A stretch of DNA of 64,000 nucleotides from Janthinobacterium sp. 1_2014MBL_MicDiv (GCF_001865675.1 NZ_CP011319.1:248001-312000); one strand, 5' to 3'; counted from the stretch's first letter, positions 41,676 through 51,430 are shown. A program made the numbers and translations. Notes: a model not told the origin generated them from the letters alone.

Positions 41676-42155
41676 TCAGAGCTGGCTGATGGCCTGGTCG
41701 GCTACAGCCACCAGGTAGTCCTGGGCCGGCCCCAGGCCAGGCACGACGATGGCGGGCGCCAGGGCCAGCAGCGGCACCAGCACGAAGGCGCGTTCCGTCA
41801 GGCGTGGATGCGGCACTGTCAGCGTGGCGCTGGCGATCCGTTCGTCGCCGTACAGCAGCAAGTCCAGGTCCAGGGTGCGCGGGGCGTTGCGGTAGGGGCG
41901 CTCGCGCCCGTGCGCCGCCTCGATGGCGTGCAGGGCCTGCAGCAGCGCTTCGGCCGGCAGGGTGGTCGCGATGCGCGCCACGGCATTGATGTAGTCATCG
42001 CCGCTCGAGTCGATGGGCGCCGTGCGGTAGCTGGCCGAGGCGTCGAGCAGGCTGGCGCCGGACAGGCGCGCCAGGCGCGCAAGCGCGTCCTGCACGTTGG
42101 CGCGCGCGTCGCCAAGGTTGGCGCCGATGCCGATGTAAGCGGTTACTGTCTGCAT
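41676..42155 (-). CDS. folK: 2-amino-4-hydroxy-6-hydroxymethyldihydropteridine diphosphokinase
   Basis: A 159-residue folate-pathway enzyme that transfers pyrophosphate from ATP to the pterin. Family marks: TAYIGIGANLGDARANVQDA, SYRTAPIDSSGDDYINAVAR, and RPYRNAPRTLDLDLLLYGDE with the two magnesium-binding Asp. The ending VPHPRLTERAFVLVPLLALA is typical. The ATG at 42155 lies eight bases after the pcnB stop, so the two are coupled. The order pcnB-folK-panB is common in proteobacteria. Confidence 0.95.
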   Translation of the reverse strand: MQTVTAYIGIGANLGDARANVQDALARLARLSGASLLDASASYRTAPIDSSGDDYINAVARIATTLPAEALLQALHAIEAAHGRERPYRNAPRTLDLDLLLYGDERIASATLTVPHPRLTERAFVLVPLLALAPAIVVPGLGPAQDYLVAVADQAISQL

Positions 42156-42163
42156 GACCGCGT

Positions 42164-43537
42164 TTACTCGCCGCTGGTGCTGCCGGTGGTCGAGCCGCCT
42201 GTGCCCGTCTTGCTGCGCGTGCTGCGGCGTGGCGGGCGCTTCTTCTTGACGGCGCCCGGCGCCGCATTCGCGCTGACGAGCAGCGCTTCGCGCGTTTCCT
42301 CGTCGCCTTCGTAGAATGCGGTCCACCATTCGCCGATGTCCAGGTCGATCTCGCCCGAGGCGCAGCGCAGCAGCAGGAAGTCGTAGCCGGCGCGGAAGCG
42401 CAGGTGCTCGAGCAGCTTGTACGGCGCCTTGCCGACGCGGCGCTCGAAGCGCGGCTGCATCGACCAGATGTCGCGCATGTCCGAGCCGATCTTGCGCTGC
42501 AGGGCCAGTTTTTCCGTCTGCGAATCGAGCACGTCGTCGGCCGCCAGGTGCAGCGCGGGAATGGTCGATTCGCCGGCGGCGCGGTAGGCCGTCCATTTTT
42601 CCAGCACCTGGTGCCACAGCAGCGAGGCAAACAGGAAGCCTGGCGAGACGGTCTTGCCGGCGGCGATGCGGGCGTCGGTGGCGTCCAGCGCCAGGGTGAC
42701 GAATTTCGCGCCCAGCGGCTGCTCCAGCACCACGTCGAGCAGCGGCAGCAGGCCGTGATGCAAGCCTTCCTTGCGCAGCTGCTGCAAACAGGCCAGCGCG
42801 TGGCCGCTCATCAGCAGTTTCAGCATCTCGTCGAACACGCGCGGCGCGGGCACGTTGTTGATCAGCGGGGCCATGACGGGAATCGGCGCTGCGGTGGCCG
42901 GCTCGATGGTGAATTTCAGCTTGGCGGCGAAGCGCACCACGCGCAGCATGCGCACCGGGTCTTCGCGGTAGCGCTCTTCCGGCTTGCCGATCATGCGCAG
43001 GGTCTTGGCGCGGATGTCTTCCACGCCGCCATGGTAGTCCAGCACTTCCTGCGTGGCCGGGTTGTAGTACATGGCGTTGATGGTGAAGTCGCGGCGCAGC
43101 GCATCTTCGTGCTGCAGGCCGAAGGTGTTGTCGCGCAGGACGCGGCCATGTTCATCCTTGGGCGCGGAGTCGGCGCCGGCGCCGCGGAAGGTCGTCACTT
43201 CCAGCAAATCCTGGCCGAACATCACGTGCACGATCTGGAAGCGCTTGCCGATGATGAAGGCGCGGCGGAACAATCGCTTGACCTGTTCCGGCGTGGCGTT
43301 GGTGGCGATGTCGAAGTCTTTCGGTTTGACGCCCAGCAGCAGGTCGCGCACGGCGCCGCCGACGACGAAGGCTTCGAAGCCCGCTTCCTGCAGGCTGCTG
43401 GTGACGCGGATGGCATTCGACGACACCAGTTTCGGGTCGATTCCGTGTTGCGCGGGACCGAGCACGATGGGTGCCGTGGTGTCGCGCGCTGCCTCTTTTT
43501 TAACGCCGAGGATCTTGCGGATGAATTTTTTAATCAT
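42164..43537 (-). CDS. pcnB: poly(A) polymerase I
   Basis: A 457-residue class II nucleotidyltransferase that adds A-tails to RNA 3' ends and so marks them for decay. The catalytic region has VVGGAVRDLLLG (residues 58-69) and the metal-binding Asp74 and Asp76 in KDFDIATNATPEQV, then RRAFIIGKRFQIVHVMFG. It continues with RRDFTINAMYYNPATQEVLD. The N-terminus MIKKFIRKILGVKKEA and the Lys/Arg/Thr-rich tail KKKRPPRRSTRSKTGTGG are basic, as expected for an RNA-binding enzyme. This length and neighbourhood favour PcnB over the tRNA CCA-adding enzyme. Its start overlaps the HAD gene by eight bases. Confidence 0.94.
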   Translation of the reverse strand: MIKKFIRKILGVKKEAARDTTAPIVLGPAQHGIDPKLVSSNAIRVTSSLQEAGFEAFVVGGAVRDLLLGVKPKDFDIATNATPEQVKRLFRRAFIIGKRFQIVHVMFGQDLLEVTTFRGAGADSAPKDEHGRVLRDNTFGLQHEDALRRDFTINAMYYNPATQEVLDYHGGVEDIRAKTLRMIGKPEERYREDPVRMLRVVRFAAKLKFTIEPATAAPIPVMAPLINNVPAPRVFDEMLKLLMSGHALACLQQLRKEGLHHGLLPLLDVVLEQPLGAKFVTLALDATDARIAAGKTVSPGFLFASLLWHQVLEKWTAYRAAGESTIPALHLAADDVLDSQTEKLALQRKIGSDMRDIWSMQPRFERRVGKAPYKLLEHLRFRAGYDFLLLRCASGEIDLDIGEWWTAFYEGDEETREALLVSANAAPGAVKKKRPPRRSTRSKTGTGGSTTGSTSGE

Positions 43538-44204
43538 TGAATAAGTGGAGTGATGGCCAGCCGTGGAGGGATGCGTGTGCGCTCAAGGCAGCATTGGGAT
43601 TGGTGGCGACAGGGTGGGTAACGACCGACAGCAAGGGAATGTCGTTGTGCGAATCGCTGTAGAAATAGCTGCGCTCGAACTGTCCCAGTTCCTTGCCCAT
43701 CTTTTCCAGCCAGGCATGGGTGTGGGTCAGCTTGCCGGCGCCCAGGGTGGGCGTGCCCAGCAGCTTGCCCGTGACATTGCCCTCGGCGTCATATTCGGGC
43801 ATGGCGGCCAGCAGGTGCTCGACGCCCAGCGCCTCGGCGATGGGTTTGGTGATGAAATGGTTGGTGGCCGTGACGATGGCCAGCAGGTCGCCCGCGTCCT
43901 GGTGCTGCTTGAGCAGGGCCACGACTTCGGGGCGGATGGCCGGCATGACCACTTCGGCCATGAATTGCCGGTGCAGCGCCTCGAGGCGATCGCGCGGGAA
44001 TTGCGCCAGGGTGCCCAGGGAAAATTCCAGGTATTCCACCGGGTCGAGGGTGCCGGCCTGGTATTGCGCGAAGAATTCGTCGTTGCGTCGGGTGAATTCG
44101 GCGGCGTCCACGGCACCGATGCGTACCAGGAACTCGCCCCACTCGTGATCCGAGTCGATGGGCAGCAGGGTGTGGTCGAGGTCAAACAGGGCCAGATTCA
44201 TCAT
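43530..44204 (-). CDS. HAD-IB family hydrolase
   Basis: A 224-residue haloacid-dehalogenase fold phosphatase of subfamily IB, the group that contains SerB-like phosphoserine phosphatases. The nucleophile and acid are Asp8 and Asp10 in LALFDLDHTLLPIDSDHEWG; the later motifs are IVTATNHFITKPIAEALGV and YFYSDSHNDIPLLSVVTHPV. Substrate unknown. It overlaps hda at its start (four bases) and pcnB at its end (eight bases), so it is embedded in the hda-pcnB operon, where such a gene is common in Burkholderiales. Confidence 0.9.
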   Translation of the reverse strand: MMNLALFDLDHTLLPIDSDHEWGEFLVRIGAVDAAEFTRRNDEFFAQYQAGTLDPVEYLEFSLGTLAQFPRDRLEALHRQFMAEVVMPAIRPEVVALLKQHQDAGDLLAIVTATNHFITKPIAEALGVEHLLAAMPEYDAEGNVTGKLLGTPTLGAGKLTHTHAWLEKMGKELGQFERSYFYSDSHNDIPLLSVVTHPVATNPNAALSAHASLHGWPSLHLFND

Positions 44205-44869
44205 TCTTTCGCTTCCGCCTGCAACAACTCGCGCAACAATGGCAAGGTGATCGGACGTTGGGTTTCAAGGGAGTATAGGTCGAGAGAGTCCAGCATCGTC
44301 GACAGCGAACGCATGTCGCGCCGGAAATGGGACAGCAGGTAGGGTAACACGCCCGGCGACAAGGTCAAGCCGCGGGTGCTGGCCGCCTGGGTCAGGGCGG
44401 CGATTTTTTCATCGTCCGTCAAGCCGTGGATCTGATAGATCAGGCCCCAGCCCATGCGCGTGCGCAAGTCTTCGCGCACGGGCAGCACGGCCGGCGGCAC
44501 GGCGCCGCTGCACACCATATAGGCCTTGTTGGCGCGGATTTCATTGAACAGGGCAAAGGCGTCGATCTGCGCCAGCGGCGAGAGTTTTTCGCAGTCGTCG
44601 AGCAGGTACAAATCCACGTCAGGCGAATACACGAATTCGGACTCGATCGAGAACGGCGAAATATAGCGCGCGCGCTCGGTGCTGGCCAGGGCCTTGAGCA
44701 GATGGCTCTTGCCGGCGGCCAGTTCGCCCCACAGGTAGGCAAAATGTTCGCGCGACGTGCGCGCGGCGAACTGGCGCATCAGCTGCGCCACTTCGGCATT
44801 CTGTCCCACCTCGAAGGTATCGAGGCTGTGCGCCTGGTCTGTGCCTAAATCGAGCACCAGTTGTTTCAT
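44201..44869 (-). CDS. hda: DnaA regulatory inactivator Hda
   Basis: A 222-residue AAA+ protein, homologous to the middle domain of DnaA. With the beta clamp it stimulates DnaA-ATP hydrolysis and prevents over-initiation of replication. The N-terminal MKQLVLDLGT carries the QLxLDL-type clamp-binding motif; the P-loop is GELAAGKS at residues 48-55; 'RYISPFSIESEF', LYLLDDCEKLSPLAQIDAFA (Walker B) and RTRMGWGLIYQIHGLTDDEK follow. It lies downstream of the perM-like gene, its usual neighbour. Confidence 0.94.
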   Translation of the reverse strand: MKQLVLDLGTDQAHSLDTFEVGQNAEVAQLMRQFAARTSREHFAYLWGELAAGKSHLLKALASTERARYISPFSIESEFVYSPDVDLYLLDDCEKLSPLAQIDAFALFNEIRANKAYMVCSGAVPPAVLPVREDLRTRMGWGLIYQIHGLTDDEKIAALTQAASTRGLTLSPGVLPYLLSHFRRDMRSLSTMLDSLDLYSLETQRPITLPLLRELLQAEAKE

Positions 44870-44945
44870 GGCGTACGCCTTGTCCTGTTTTTCATTACTG
44901 CATGTGCATCGTGGTATTGCTAGGTTGATATGATATCCGCTTTTA

Positions 44946-46028
44946 TTATGTATTATAGAAGCTGCTGGACAGGTAGTGGCGCCGAAGATGCTTAAAAGCG
45001 ACCATCAGCACGGCAGAAGCGGGTAAAGCGAGCAAAACGCCGACGAAACCAAATAATTGTCCAAACGCCAACAGGGCGAAAATCACGGCCAGCGGATTCA
45101 AGCCGATGCGCTCGCCCACCAGGCGCGGCGTGAGGAAAAAGCCTTCGATGACCTGGCCGCAGCCGTAGATGACGGCCACGGCGATCACGCCGCTCCAGTC
45201 GGCAAACTGCAGCAGGGCGGCGATCAGCGCCAGCGCCAGCCCCAGGCCGAAGCCCAGATAGGGGATGAAGACCAGCAAGCCCGTGATGATGCCTACAGGC
45301 AATGCGACCTCGAAGCCGGCGATGGCCAGCGCGGCCGAGTAATACGTGGCCAGCACCAGCATCACCAGCAGCTGGCCGCGCAGGTATTGCGCCAGCAGGG
45401 TGTCGACTTCCTGCGCCATGCCCACCGTGCGGCCGACCCAGCGGCGCGGCACGGCGCCGGCGATGCGCGCCAGCATCGGATGCCAGTCCAGCAACAGGTA
45501 GAACAAGACCACGGGGATCAGCACGACGGTGGCCAGCCAGCCCAGCACGGCCGTGCCGCCGATGCGCGCCGACGCCAGCACGGTGCTCCAGATTTCATCG
45601 CCGCTGGTGGCCATCTGCTGGCTCAGCATGCGCTTGATGCCCGTGCCGTCCAGGCGCACGCGGATGCCCAGGTCGCGCAGCTTCGGCGCGAGGAACTCGT
45701 TGGCCTTGCTGAGAAACTGCGGTATCTGCGCCTGCAGCAACGGGATTTCCTTTTGCAGCACGGGCACGACGATCAGCACCAGCGCCGTGATCGCGAGGAA
45801 AAACAACACTACGACGACCAGCACGGCCAGCGGCCGGGGCAGGTAAAAACGCTTGTAATGCAGGCGCTGCAGGCGGTCCACGCCCGGATTGAGCACGTAG
45901 GCGAGGATGGCGGCGGCCAGGAAGGGCGTCAGGATGGGGCCCAGGCTGACCAGCAACAGCAAAAATGCCAGCCAGACCGCGATCCAAAATGCTGTTTGCT
46001 TCTGTTCTGCGGTGATGGGAAATGGCAT
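44946..46028 (-). CDS. AI-2E/PerM family membrane permease
   Basis: A 360-residue inner membrane protein of the AI-2E transporter/PerM family with about eight membrane segments. Recognisable parts: LGPILTPFLAAAILAYVLNP, VDRLQRLHYKRFYLPRPLAV, and VIEGFFLTPRLVGERIGLNP followed by LAVIFALLAFGQLFGFVGVL. Some family members export autoinducer-2 or exchange ions; the role of this one is not known. The divergent purM and downstream hda are the standard neighbours. Confidence 0.9.
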   Translation of the reverse strand: MPFPITAEQKQTAFWIAVWLAFLLLLVSLGPILTPFLAAAILAYVLNPGVDRLQRLHYKRFYLPRPLAVLVVVVLFFLAITALVLIVVPVLQKEIPLLQAQIPQFLSKANEFLAPKLRDLGIRVRLDGTGIKRMLSQQMATSGDEIWSTVLASARIGGTAVLGWLATVVLIPVVLFYLLLDWHPMLARIAGAVPRRWVGRTVGMAQEVDTLLAQYLRGQLLVMLVLATYYSAALAIAGFEVALPVGIITGLLVFIPYLGFGLGLALALIAALLQFADWSGVIAVAVIYGCGQVIEGFFLTPRLVGERIGLNPLAVIFALLAFGQLFGFVGVLLALPASAVLMVAFKHLRRHYLSSSFYNT

Positions 46029-46217
46029 GTGGTTTGTGCTGTTGCGTTAAAAAAAGGCAGTTAATTACGAAATTGCGGGGGCAGTTTGATAAAATAGCGT
46101 ATTGATCGACCGAATTCACCGGCTGGCCGCCTGCCGCACGATGTTGAAAAACATGCTTGCGCGCGCGTGCCGGCGGGTATCCGCCTTCTATTTTACCGCC
46201 TCCGCTGCCACCACACC

Positions 46218-47261
46218 ATGAACCAGACTTCTAATGTTTCCCTTTCCTACCGTGACGCTGGCGTCGATATCGACGCAGGCGACGCTTTAGTCGAAGCAAT
46301 CAAGCCGTTTGCCAAGCGCACCCTGCGCGAAGGCGTGATGGGCGGCCTGGGCGGTTTTGGCGCCATGTTTGAAATCAGCAAGAAGTACAAGGAACCGGTC
46401 CTGGTCTCGGGCACCGACGGCGTCGGCACCAAATTGCGCCTGGCGTTCGAACTGAACCGCCACGACACGGTCGGCATCGACCTGGTCGCCATGAGCGTCA
46501 ACGATATCCTGGTGCAAGGCGCCGAGCCGCTGTTCTTCCTCGACTACTTCGCTTGCGGCAAGCTGGACGTGGCCATTGCCACCGACGTCATCAAGGGCAT
46601 CGCCCAGGGTTGCGAACAAGCGGGCTGCGCACTGATCGGCGGCGAAACGGCGGAAATGCCGAGCATGTACCCGGCCGGCGAATACGATCTGGCAGGTTTT
46701 GCCGTCGGCGCCGTGGAAAAATCGAAAATCATCGACGGCACCAAGATCGCCCCGGGCGACGTGGTGCTGGGCCTGGCGTCGTCGGGCGTGCACTCGAACG
46801 GTTACTCGCTGGTGCGCAAGATCATCGAAGTGGCGAAACCGGACCTGGAAGGCGATTTCCACGGCCGCAAGCTGGCCGACGTGCTGATGCAGCCGACGCG
46901 CATCTACGTCAAGCCGCTGCTGGCCCTGATGGATGCCATGGAAGTCAAAGGCATGGTGCACATCACCGGTGGCGGCCTGGTGGAAAACATCCCGCGCGTG
47001 CTGCAGCCTGGCCTGGTCGCCGAACTCGATTCGAAGGCATGGACCATGCCGCCGCTGTTCACGTGGCTGCAACAGCATGGCGGCGTGGCTGACGCCGAGA
47101 TGCACCGCGTCTTCAACTGCGGCATCGGCATGACCGTCATCGTCTCGCAGGAAAACGCGGACGCCGCCATCGCGCAATTGCAGGCGGCTGGCGAAACCGT
47201 CTCGCGCATCGGCACCATCCGTGCCCGCGTGGGTGACGAGCACCAGACGATCGTCATCTAA
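46218..47261 (+). CDS. purM: phosphoribosylformylglycinamidine cyclo-ligase
   Basis: A 347-residue purine-biosynthesis enzyme that closes the imidazole ring (AIR synthetase). Motifs: SYRDAGVDIDAGDALVEAIK, VMGGLGGFGAMFEI, LVSGTDGVGTKLRLAFELNR, ALIGGETAEMPSMYPAGEYD, LASSGVHSNGYSLVRKII and ITGGGLVENIPRVL. The ATG at 46218 gives the family N-terminus; upstream in-frame codons are not conserved. It is divergent from perM with 189 bases between starts. A terminator follows. Confidence 0.97.
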   Translation: MNQTSNVSLSYRDAGVDIDAGDALVEAIKPFAKRTLREGVMGGLGGFGAMFEISKKYKEPVLVSGTDGVGTKLRLAFELNRHDTVGIDLVAMSVNDILVQGAEPLFFLDYFACGKLDVAIATDVIKGIAQGCEQAGCALIGGETAEMPSMYPAGEYDLAGFAVGAVEKSKIIDGTKIAPGDVVLGLASSGVHSNGYSLVRKIIEVAKPDLEGDFHGRKLADVLMQPTRIYVKPLLALMDAMEVKGMVHITGGGLVENIPRVLQPGLVAELDSKAWTMPPLFTWLQQHGGVADAEMHRVFNCGIGMTVIVSQENADAAIAQLQAAGETVSRIGTIRARVGDEHQTIVI

Positions 47262-47275
47262 GTCTTCGCTTGGAT

Positions 47276-47310
47276 AAAAAAGCAGGCCTCTTTCGAGAGC
47301 CTGCTTTTTT
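47276..47310. terminator. bidirectional terminator between purM and MHS transporter
   Basis: AAAAAAGCAGGC pairs with GCCTGCTTTTTT around a loop of about eleven bases. With A-run and T-run on the two sides, it can end purM on the plus strand and the transporter gene (stop at 47327) on the minus strand. Confidence 0.9.
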
Positions 47311-47326
47311 TACGCCTGTCGCCAGC

Positions 47327-48649
47327 TTACCGTGCGTGCGCCGGCTTCATGCCCCCTTCCGGCTGCGCGCCGCCCTTGCCGATCATGGCCACGCTGACGG
47401 CCGAGACGAGGGAGGCGAACAGGATGTAGCCGACGATGTGCCACGGCTCGCCATTGCCCGTTTTCAGCAGGTAGGTGGCGATGATGGGCGTCAGGCCGCT
47501 GGCGAAGATGCCGGAGAACTGGTAGACGAAGGAGATGCCCGTGTAGCGCACCCTGGCGTCGAACAGGTCGCAGAACAGCGCCGCTTCCGGGCCATACACG
47601 GCTGAATACAGCACGCCGAGCGGGATGATCACGGAACACCACAGCAGCAGCGGATTGTCGGCGTGGTTGAGCATGATCCAGAAGGCGGGAATCGACGACA
47701 CGCCCGTGATCAATGAACCCCAGAAAAACACCTTGCTGCGGCCGATGCGGTCCGACAGCCGGCCGAAGAAGGGGATGCAGAAGCACATCACGACGGCCGA
47801 CGCCATCACGCCCATCAGTGCCTCCGTGCGGGCGATCTTGATGGTGTTGGTGAGATACGTGATGGAAAACACGCCGAAGATATTGAAGAAGACGCCGTCG
47901 ATATAGCGCGCGCCCATGCCCTTCAAGACGTTGCCCGGATAGCGTTTCAGCAGGTCGAAAAACGGAATCTGCGTTTCCGCGTTCTTCTCCTTGACGGCCT
48001 GGAATTCCGGCGTTTCCATCACGTTCAGGCGTATCCACATGCCGATGAAGACGAGGGCGGCCGACAGGATGAAGGCGACGCGCCAGCCCCAGGACAAAAA
48101 TTGCGCATCCGTCAGGCTGTACGACAGGATCGCCACCACGCCGGAAGCGAGGCACAGGCCGATGGCCAGGCCGATCTGCGGCAGGCTGGCATAGAAGCCG
48201 CGCTCCTTCGGCGGCGCATATTCATACGCCATCAGCACGGCGCCGCCCCATTCGCCACCGAGGCCGATGCCCTGCAGCACGCGCAGGAACAGCAGCAGGG
48301 CGGGCGCCCAGTAACCGATGTGGTCATAGGTCGGCAGCACGCCGATCAGGAAGGTGGAGATGCCCATGATCATCAGGGTCATCACCAGCATGCTCTTGCG
48401 GCCGATCTTGTCGCCGAAGTGGCCGAAGATCACGCCGCCGATGGGGCGCGACAGGAAGCCCACGGCGAAGGTGCCGTAGGCCAGCATGGTCGAGACGAGC
48501 GGATCGCCGCCGGGGAAATACAGCTTGCTGAACACGATGCCGGCGACGACGCCGTACAGGAAGAAGTCATACCATTCGATGGTGGCGCCGATCACGCTGG
48601 CCATCACGACTTTCCGTAGCTCTTTGGCCTTTTTCGGATTGTTGTCCAT
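47327..48649 (-). CDS. MHS-family MFS transporter
   Basis: A 440-residue major facilitator of the metabolite:H+ symporter group, which includes ProP, ShiA and alpha-ketoglutarate permease. Marks: VMASVIGATIEWYDFFLYGV near the N-terminus, RPIGGVIFGHFGDKIGRKSM, GIGLGGEWGGAVLMAYEYAP and RLSDRIGRSKVFFWGS. Twelve membrane segments are expected. I chose the ATG at 48649 with GGAG ten bases upstream. It lies 167 bases beyond the end of the GMC oxidoreductase gene on the same strand and may import that enzyme's substrate; this is inference. Confidence 0.9.
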   Translation of the reverse strand: MDNNPKKAKELRKVVMASVIGATIEWYDFFLYGVVAGIVFSKLYFPGGDPLVSTMLAYGTFAVGFLSRPIGGVIFGHFGDKIGRKSMLVMTLMIMGISTFLIGVLPTYDHIGYWAPALLLFLRVLQGIGLGGEWGGAVLMAYEYAPPKERGFYASLPQIGLAIGLCLASGVVAILSYSLTDAQFLSWGWRVAFILSAALVFIGMWIRLNVMETPEFQAVKEKNAETQIPFFDLLKRYPGNVLKGMGARYIDGVFFNIFGVFSITYLTNTIKIARTEALMGVMASAVVMCFCIPFFGRLSDRIGRSKVFFWGSLITGVSSIPAFWIMLNHADNPLLLWCSVIIPLGVLYSAVYGPEAALFCDLFDARVRYTGISFVYQFSGIFASGLTPIIATYLLKTGNGEPWHIVGYILFASLVSAVSVAMIGKGGAQPEGGMKPAHAR

Positions 48650-48816
48650 ATATCTAGTCTCCAATCGATATCGATTATGTGTTTTTTTTGGATGGTTGGG
48701 GTGCAGCCGCCGCGCTGCTGGCGCGGCGGCTGGTCAAACAGGGGCGGGCCGGTCTGCCCGCCGCTGGCATCCTCCTCGGGTAGGGGGGAATCGGGTGCGA
48801 GTGGATCGGGCGTCCG

Positions 48817-50433
48817 CTATGCCGCCTGCGGCAGGCGCACGGCGTCCGCCAGGATCATGTCGGCGGCTTTTTCGGCGATCATGATGGTGGGCGCATTCGT
48901 ATTGCCCGAGACGATTTCCGGCATGATCGAGGCGTCGACCACGCGCAAGCCCTGCATGCCGTGCACGCGCAGGCGGTCATCGACGACCGCCATGGCGTCG
49001 TGGCCCATCTTGCAGGTGCCGCTCGGGTGGTAGATCGACTGGCTGAAGCGGCGCGCCGCATCCAGCAGCTGCGCGTCCGTCTCGAATTGCGGGCCGGGCA
49101 CGAACTCGGAAATGATGTGCGGCGCCAGCGACGGCGCCGCGGCGATGCGGCGCGCCACGCGCAGGGCGGCAATCGCCGTCTGCTGGTCGCGCGGGTCGGA
49201 CAGGTAATTCGGGTAGATGCCCGGATAGGCGAGGGGATCGGCGGACTTGATCGACACGTGGCCGCGGCTGTGCGGGCGCAGCTGGCACACGGACGAGGTG
49301 AACGCGGAAAACGGATGCGCGCCTTCGCCCGGCTTGTCGGCGCTCAGCGGCTGCATGTGGAACTGGATGTCGGGCCGCTCCACCTCGGGCGAGGACTTGG
49401 TAAACACCGTCACCTGGCTGGCCGCCAGGGTCAATGGCCCCGAGCGGGAAAACACATATTGCATGCCCACCCACAGCTTGCCCCACAGGCTGTTGACTTC
49501 ATCGTTCAGGGTTTTCAGCCGGGTCTTGAAGACGAGGCGGATTTGCAGGTGGTCTTGCAGGTTCTGTCCCACGCCGGGCAGGTCGTGCACGAGCGGCACG
49601 CCGACTTCCTCGAGCAGGGCGCGCGGCCCCACGCCCGAGCATTGCAGGATTTGCGGCGAGCCGATGGCGCCCGCGCATAAAATCACTTCGCCGCTGGCGC
49701 GCGCCTGACGCAGCTGGCCATCCTGCCGGTATTCGATGCCGACGGCGCGCCTGCCTTCGAACAGCACGCGCGTGATTTGCGCGCGCACTTCCACGCGCAG
49801 GTTGGCGCGCTTGCGGGCCGGCCGTAAAAAGGCTTTCGCCGTGCTCCAGCGCAGTCCATTGCTGGCCGTCTGCTGGAAGTAGCCGACGCCTTCCTGCGTG
49901 GCGCCGTTGTAATCGGCATTGAAGGGGATGCCGCTTTCCGTGGCGCCGGCGATGAAGTGTTCGGCGATGGGACGGCGCAGGCGCAGGTCCGACACTTTCA
50001 AGGGGCCGCCGACGCCGTGGTAGTCGCTGGCGCCGCGTTCCTGGTCTTCCGATTTCTTAAAGTAGGGCAGCACCTCGGCATAGCTCCAGCCGGCGTTGCC
50101 CAGTTCGGCCCAGCGGTCGTAGTCTTCCTTCTGGCCCCGTACATACAGCAAGCCGTTGAGCGAGCTGGAGCCGCCCAGTACCTTGCCGCGCGGCCATTGC
50201 AACTGGCGCCCGGCGATGCCGGCGTCCGCTTCCGTGCGGTAGCACCAGTCCAGCCTGGGATCGTGCATGGTCTTGAAATAGCCGACCGGCACGTGTATCC
50301 AGGGATTGTTGTCCTTGCCGCCCGCTTCCAGCAGCAATACCTGATTGCCGCTGTCGTGCGACAGGCGGTTGGCCAGCACGCAGCCGGCCGAACCGGCGCC
50401 GACGACGATGTAATCGTAGTGTGTTTGCGACAT
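48817..50433 (-). CDS. GMC family FAD-dependent oxidoreductase
   Basis: A 538-residue flavoenzyme of the glucose-methanol-choline family. The FAD-binding fold is DYIVVGAGSAGCVLANRLSH near the start, then WPRGKVLGGSSSLNGLLYVR, LCAGAIGSPQILQCSGVGPR, and near the C-terminus YHPSGTCKMGHDAMAVVDDR with the catalytic His and VVDASIMPEIVSGNTNAPTI. Choline, alcohol or other primary alcohols are possible substrates; the closest feel is choline dehydrogenase/AlkJ-type. The ATG at 50433 lies upstream of the Rossmann motif. An IclR regulator is divergent, 163 bases away. Confidence 0.9.
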   Translation of the reverse strand: MSQTHYDYIVVGAGSAGCVLANRLSHDSGNQVLLLEAGGKDNNPWIHVPVGYFKTMHDPRLDWCYRTEADAGIAGRQLQWPRGKVLGGSSSLNGLLYVRGQKEDYDRWAELGNAGWSYAEVLPYFKKSEDQERGASDYHGVGGPLKVSDLRLRRPIAEHFIAGATESGIPFNADYNGATQEGVGYFQQTASNGLRWSTAKAFLRPARKRANLRVEVRAQITRVLFEGRRAVGIEYRQDGQLRQARASGEVILCAGAIGSPQILQCSGVGPRALLEEVGVPLVHDLPGVGQNLQDHLQIRLVFKTRLKTLNDEVNSLWGKLWVGMQYVFSRSGPLTLAASQVTVFTKSSPEVERPDIQFHMQPLSADKPGEGAHPFSAFTSSVCQLRPHSRGHVSIKSADPLAYPGIYPNYLSDPRDQQTAIAALRVARRIAAAPSLAPHIISEFVPGPQFETDAQLLDAARRFSQSIYHPSGTCKMGHDAMAVVDDRLRVHGMQGLRVVDASIMPEIVSGNTNAPTIMIAEKAADMILADAVRLPQAA

Positions 50434-50596
50434 GGTGCTTGTCTCCTGCGTTGCGGTATCGGCTTGCCTCGGCGGGCGTTTTTTGCGATACACTGGTCTT
50501 TATTGATTATTTCTGGAACATCTGGTTCCATTTATAAAAGACGCGCAACACCGAGACAAGCGGAAACACCCGCATACGCGAGAGGTGAAACAGAAC

Positions 50597-51430
50597 ATGC
50601 ATGATGCGTTTCAAAAACGGTCGGCCGAGACCGAAGACGCTGGCCAGGCGGGCGCTGCGGCGGCCAGCCATGGCGACGAGGCGCGCGGCTTGCGCGTGCT
50701 GCGCCTGATCGAGCACCTGGCCAGCGCCAGCCAGCCACTGACCCTGTCGCAGCTGGCCACGCGCATGCAGGTGCCCAAGGCCAGCATGATGCGCCTGCTC
50801 GATACGCTGGAACAGCACGGCTACGTGCTGCGCACGCCCGTGGGACGCGGCTATGTGCCGGGGGCCGCCTCGACCAACCTGGCGCTGGCCACCCTGCGCA
50901 ACAATGCCCTGATCCGTGTCAGCCGCAGCATCCTGGGCAGCCTGGTGGCGGCCACGGGCGAGACGTGCAATCTCGCCATTCCAGAAGGCAATGCCATCGT
51001 GTATGTGGATAGGGTGGAAACGCAGGAACCGCTGCGCCTGCACCTGGTGCTCGGTACGCGCGCGCCCATGCATTGCACGGCCAGCGGCAAGCTGTTCCTG
51101 GCGCACATGTCCTTGCTGGAGCGGCGCGAGCTGCTGGCCATGCTGCGGCTGGAAGCGCGCACGCCAAAGAGCATCACGGATCCCGCGCTGCTCGAGCGCG
51201 AGATCGTGCGCATCGCCCGCCTGGGCATCGGCATCGACGACGAGGAATTCGTGCACGGCATGGTGGCCGTGGCCGTGCCCATCTGCGCGGCCGACGGGCG
51301 CATCGTGGCGGCCGTCGCCTGCCACGCGCCCGTGGCGAGAAAATCCGTGGAACAGCTGATGCAGCACGTGCCGCAGCTCAAGGAGGCGGCCGTCAAGCTG
51401 CGGCCGCTATTGCTGGCGGAAAGCCACTAA
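50597..51430 (+). CDS. IclR family transcriptional regulator
   Basis: A 277-residue regulator. The N-terminal winged helix is GLRVLRLIEHLASASQPLTL, SQLATRMQVPKASMMRLLDT, LEQHGYVLRTPVGRGYVPGA. The effector domain has VYVDRVETQEPLRLHLVLGT, MHCTASGKLFLAHM, LGIGIDDEEFVHGMVAVAVP. The ATG at 50597 is four codons after a GTG that could also serve. It is divergent from the GMC oxidoreductase and is likely to control it and perhaps the transporter beyond. Its stop overlaps the phosphofructokinase end tail-to-tail by four bases. Confidence 0.9.
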   Translation: MHDAFQKRSAETEDAGQAGAAAASHGDEARGLRVLRLIEHLASASQPLTLSQLATRMQVPKASMMRLLDTLEQHGYVLRTPVGRGYVPGAASTNLALATLRNNALIRVSRSILGSLVAATGETCNLAIPEGNAIVYVDRVETQEPLRLHLVLGTRAPMHCTASGKLFLAHMSLLERRELLAMLRLEARTPKSITDPALLEREIVRIARLGIGIDDEEFVHGMVAVAVPICAADGRIVAAVACHAPVARKSVEQLMQHVPQLKEAAVKLRPLLLAESH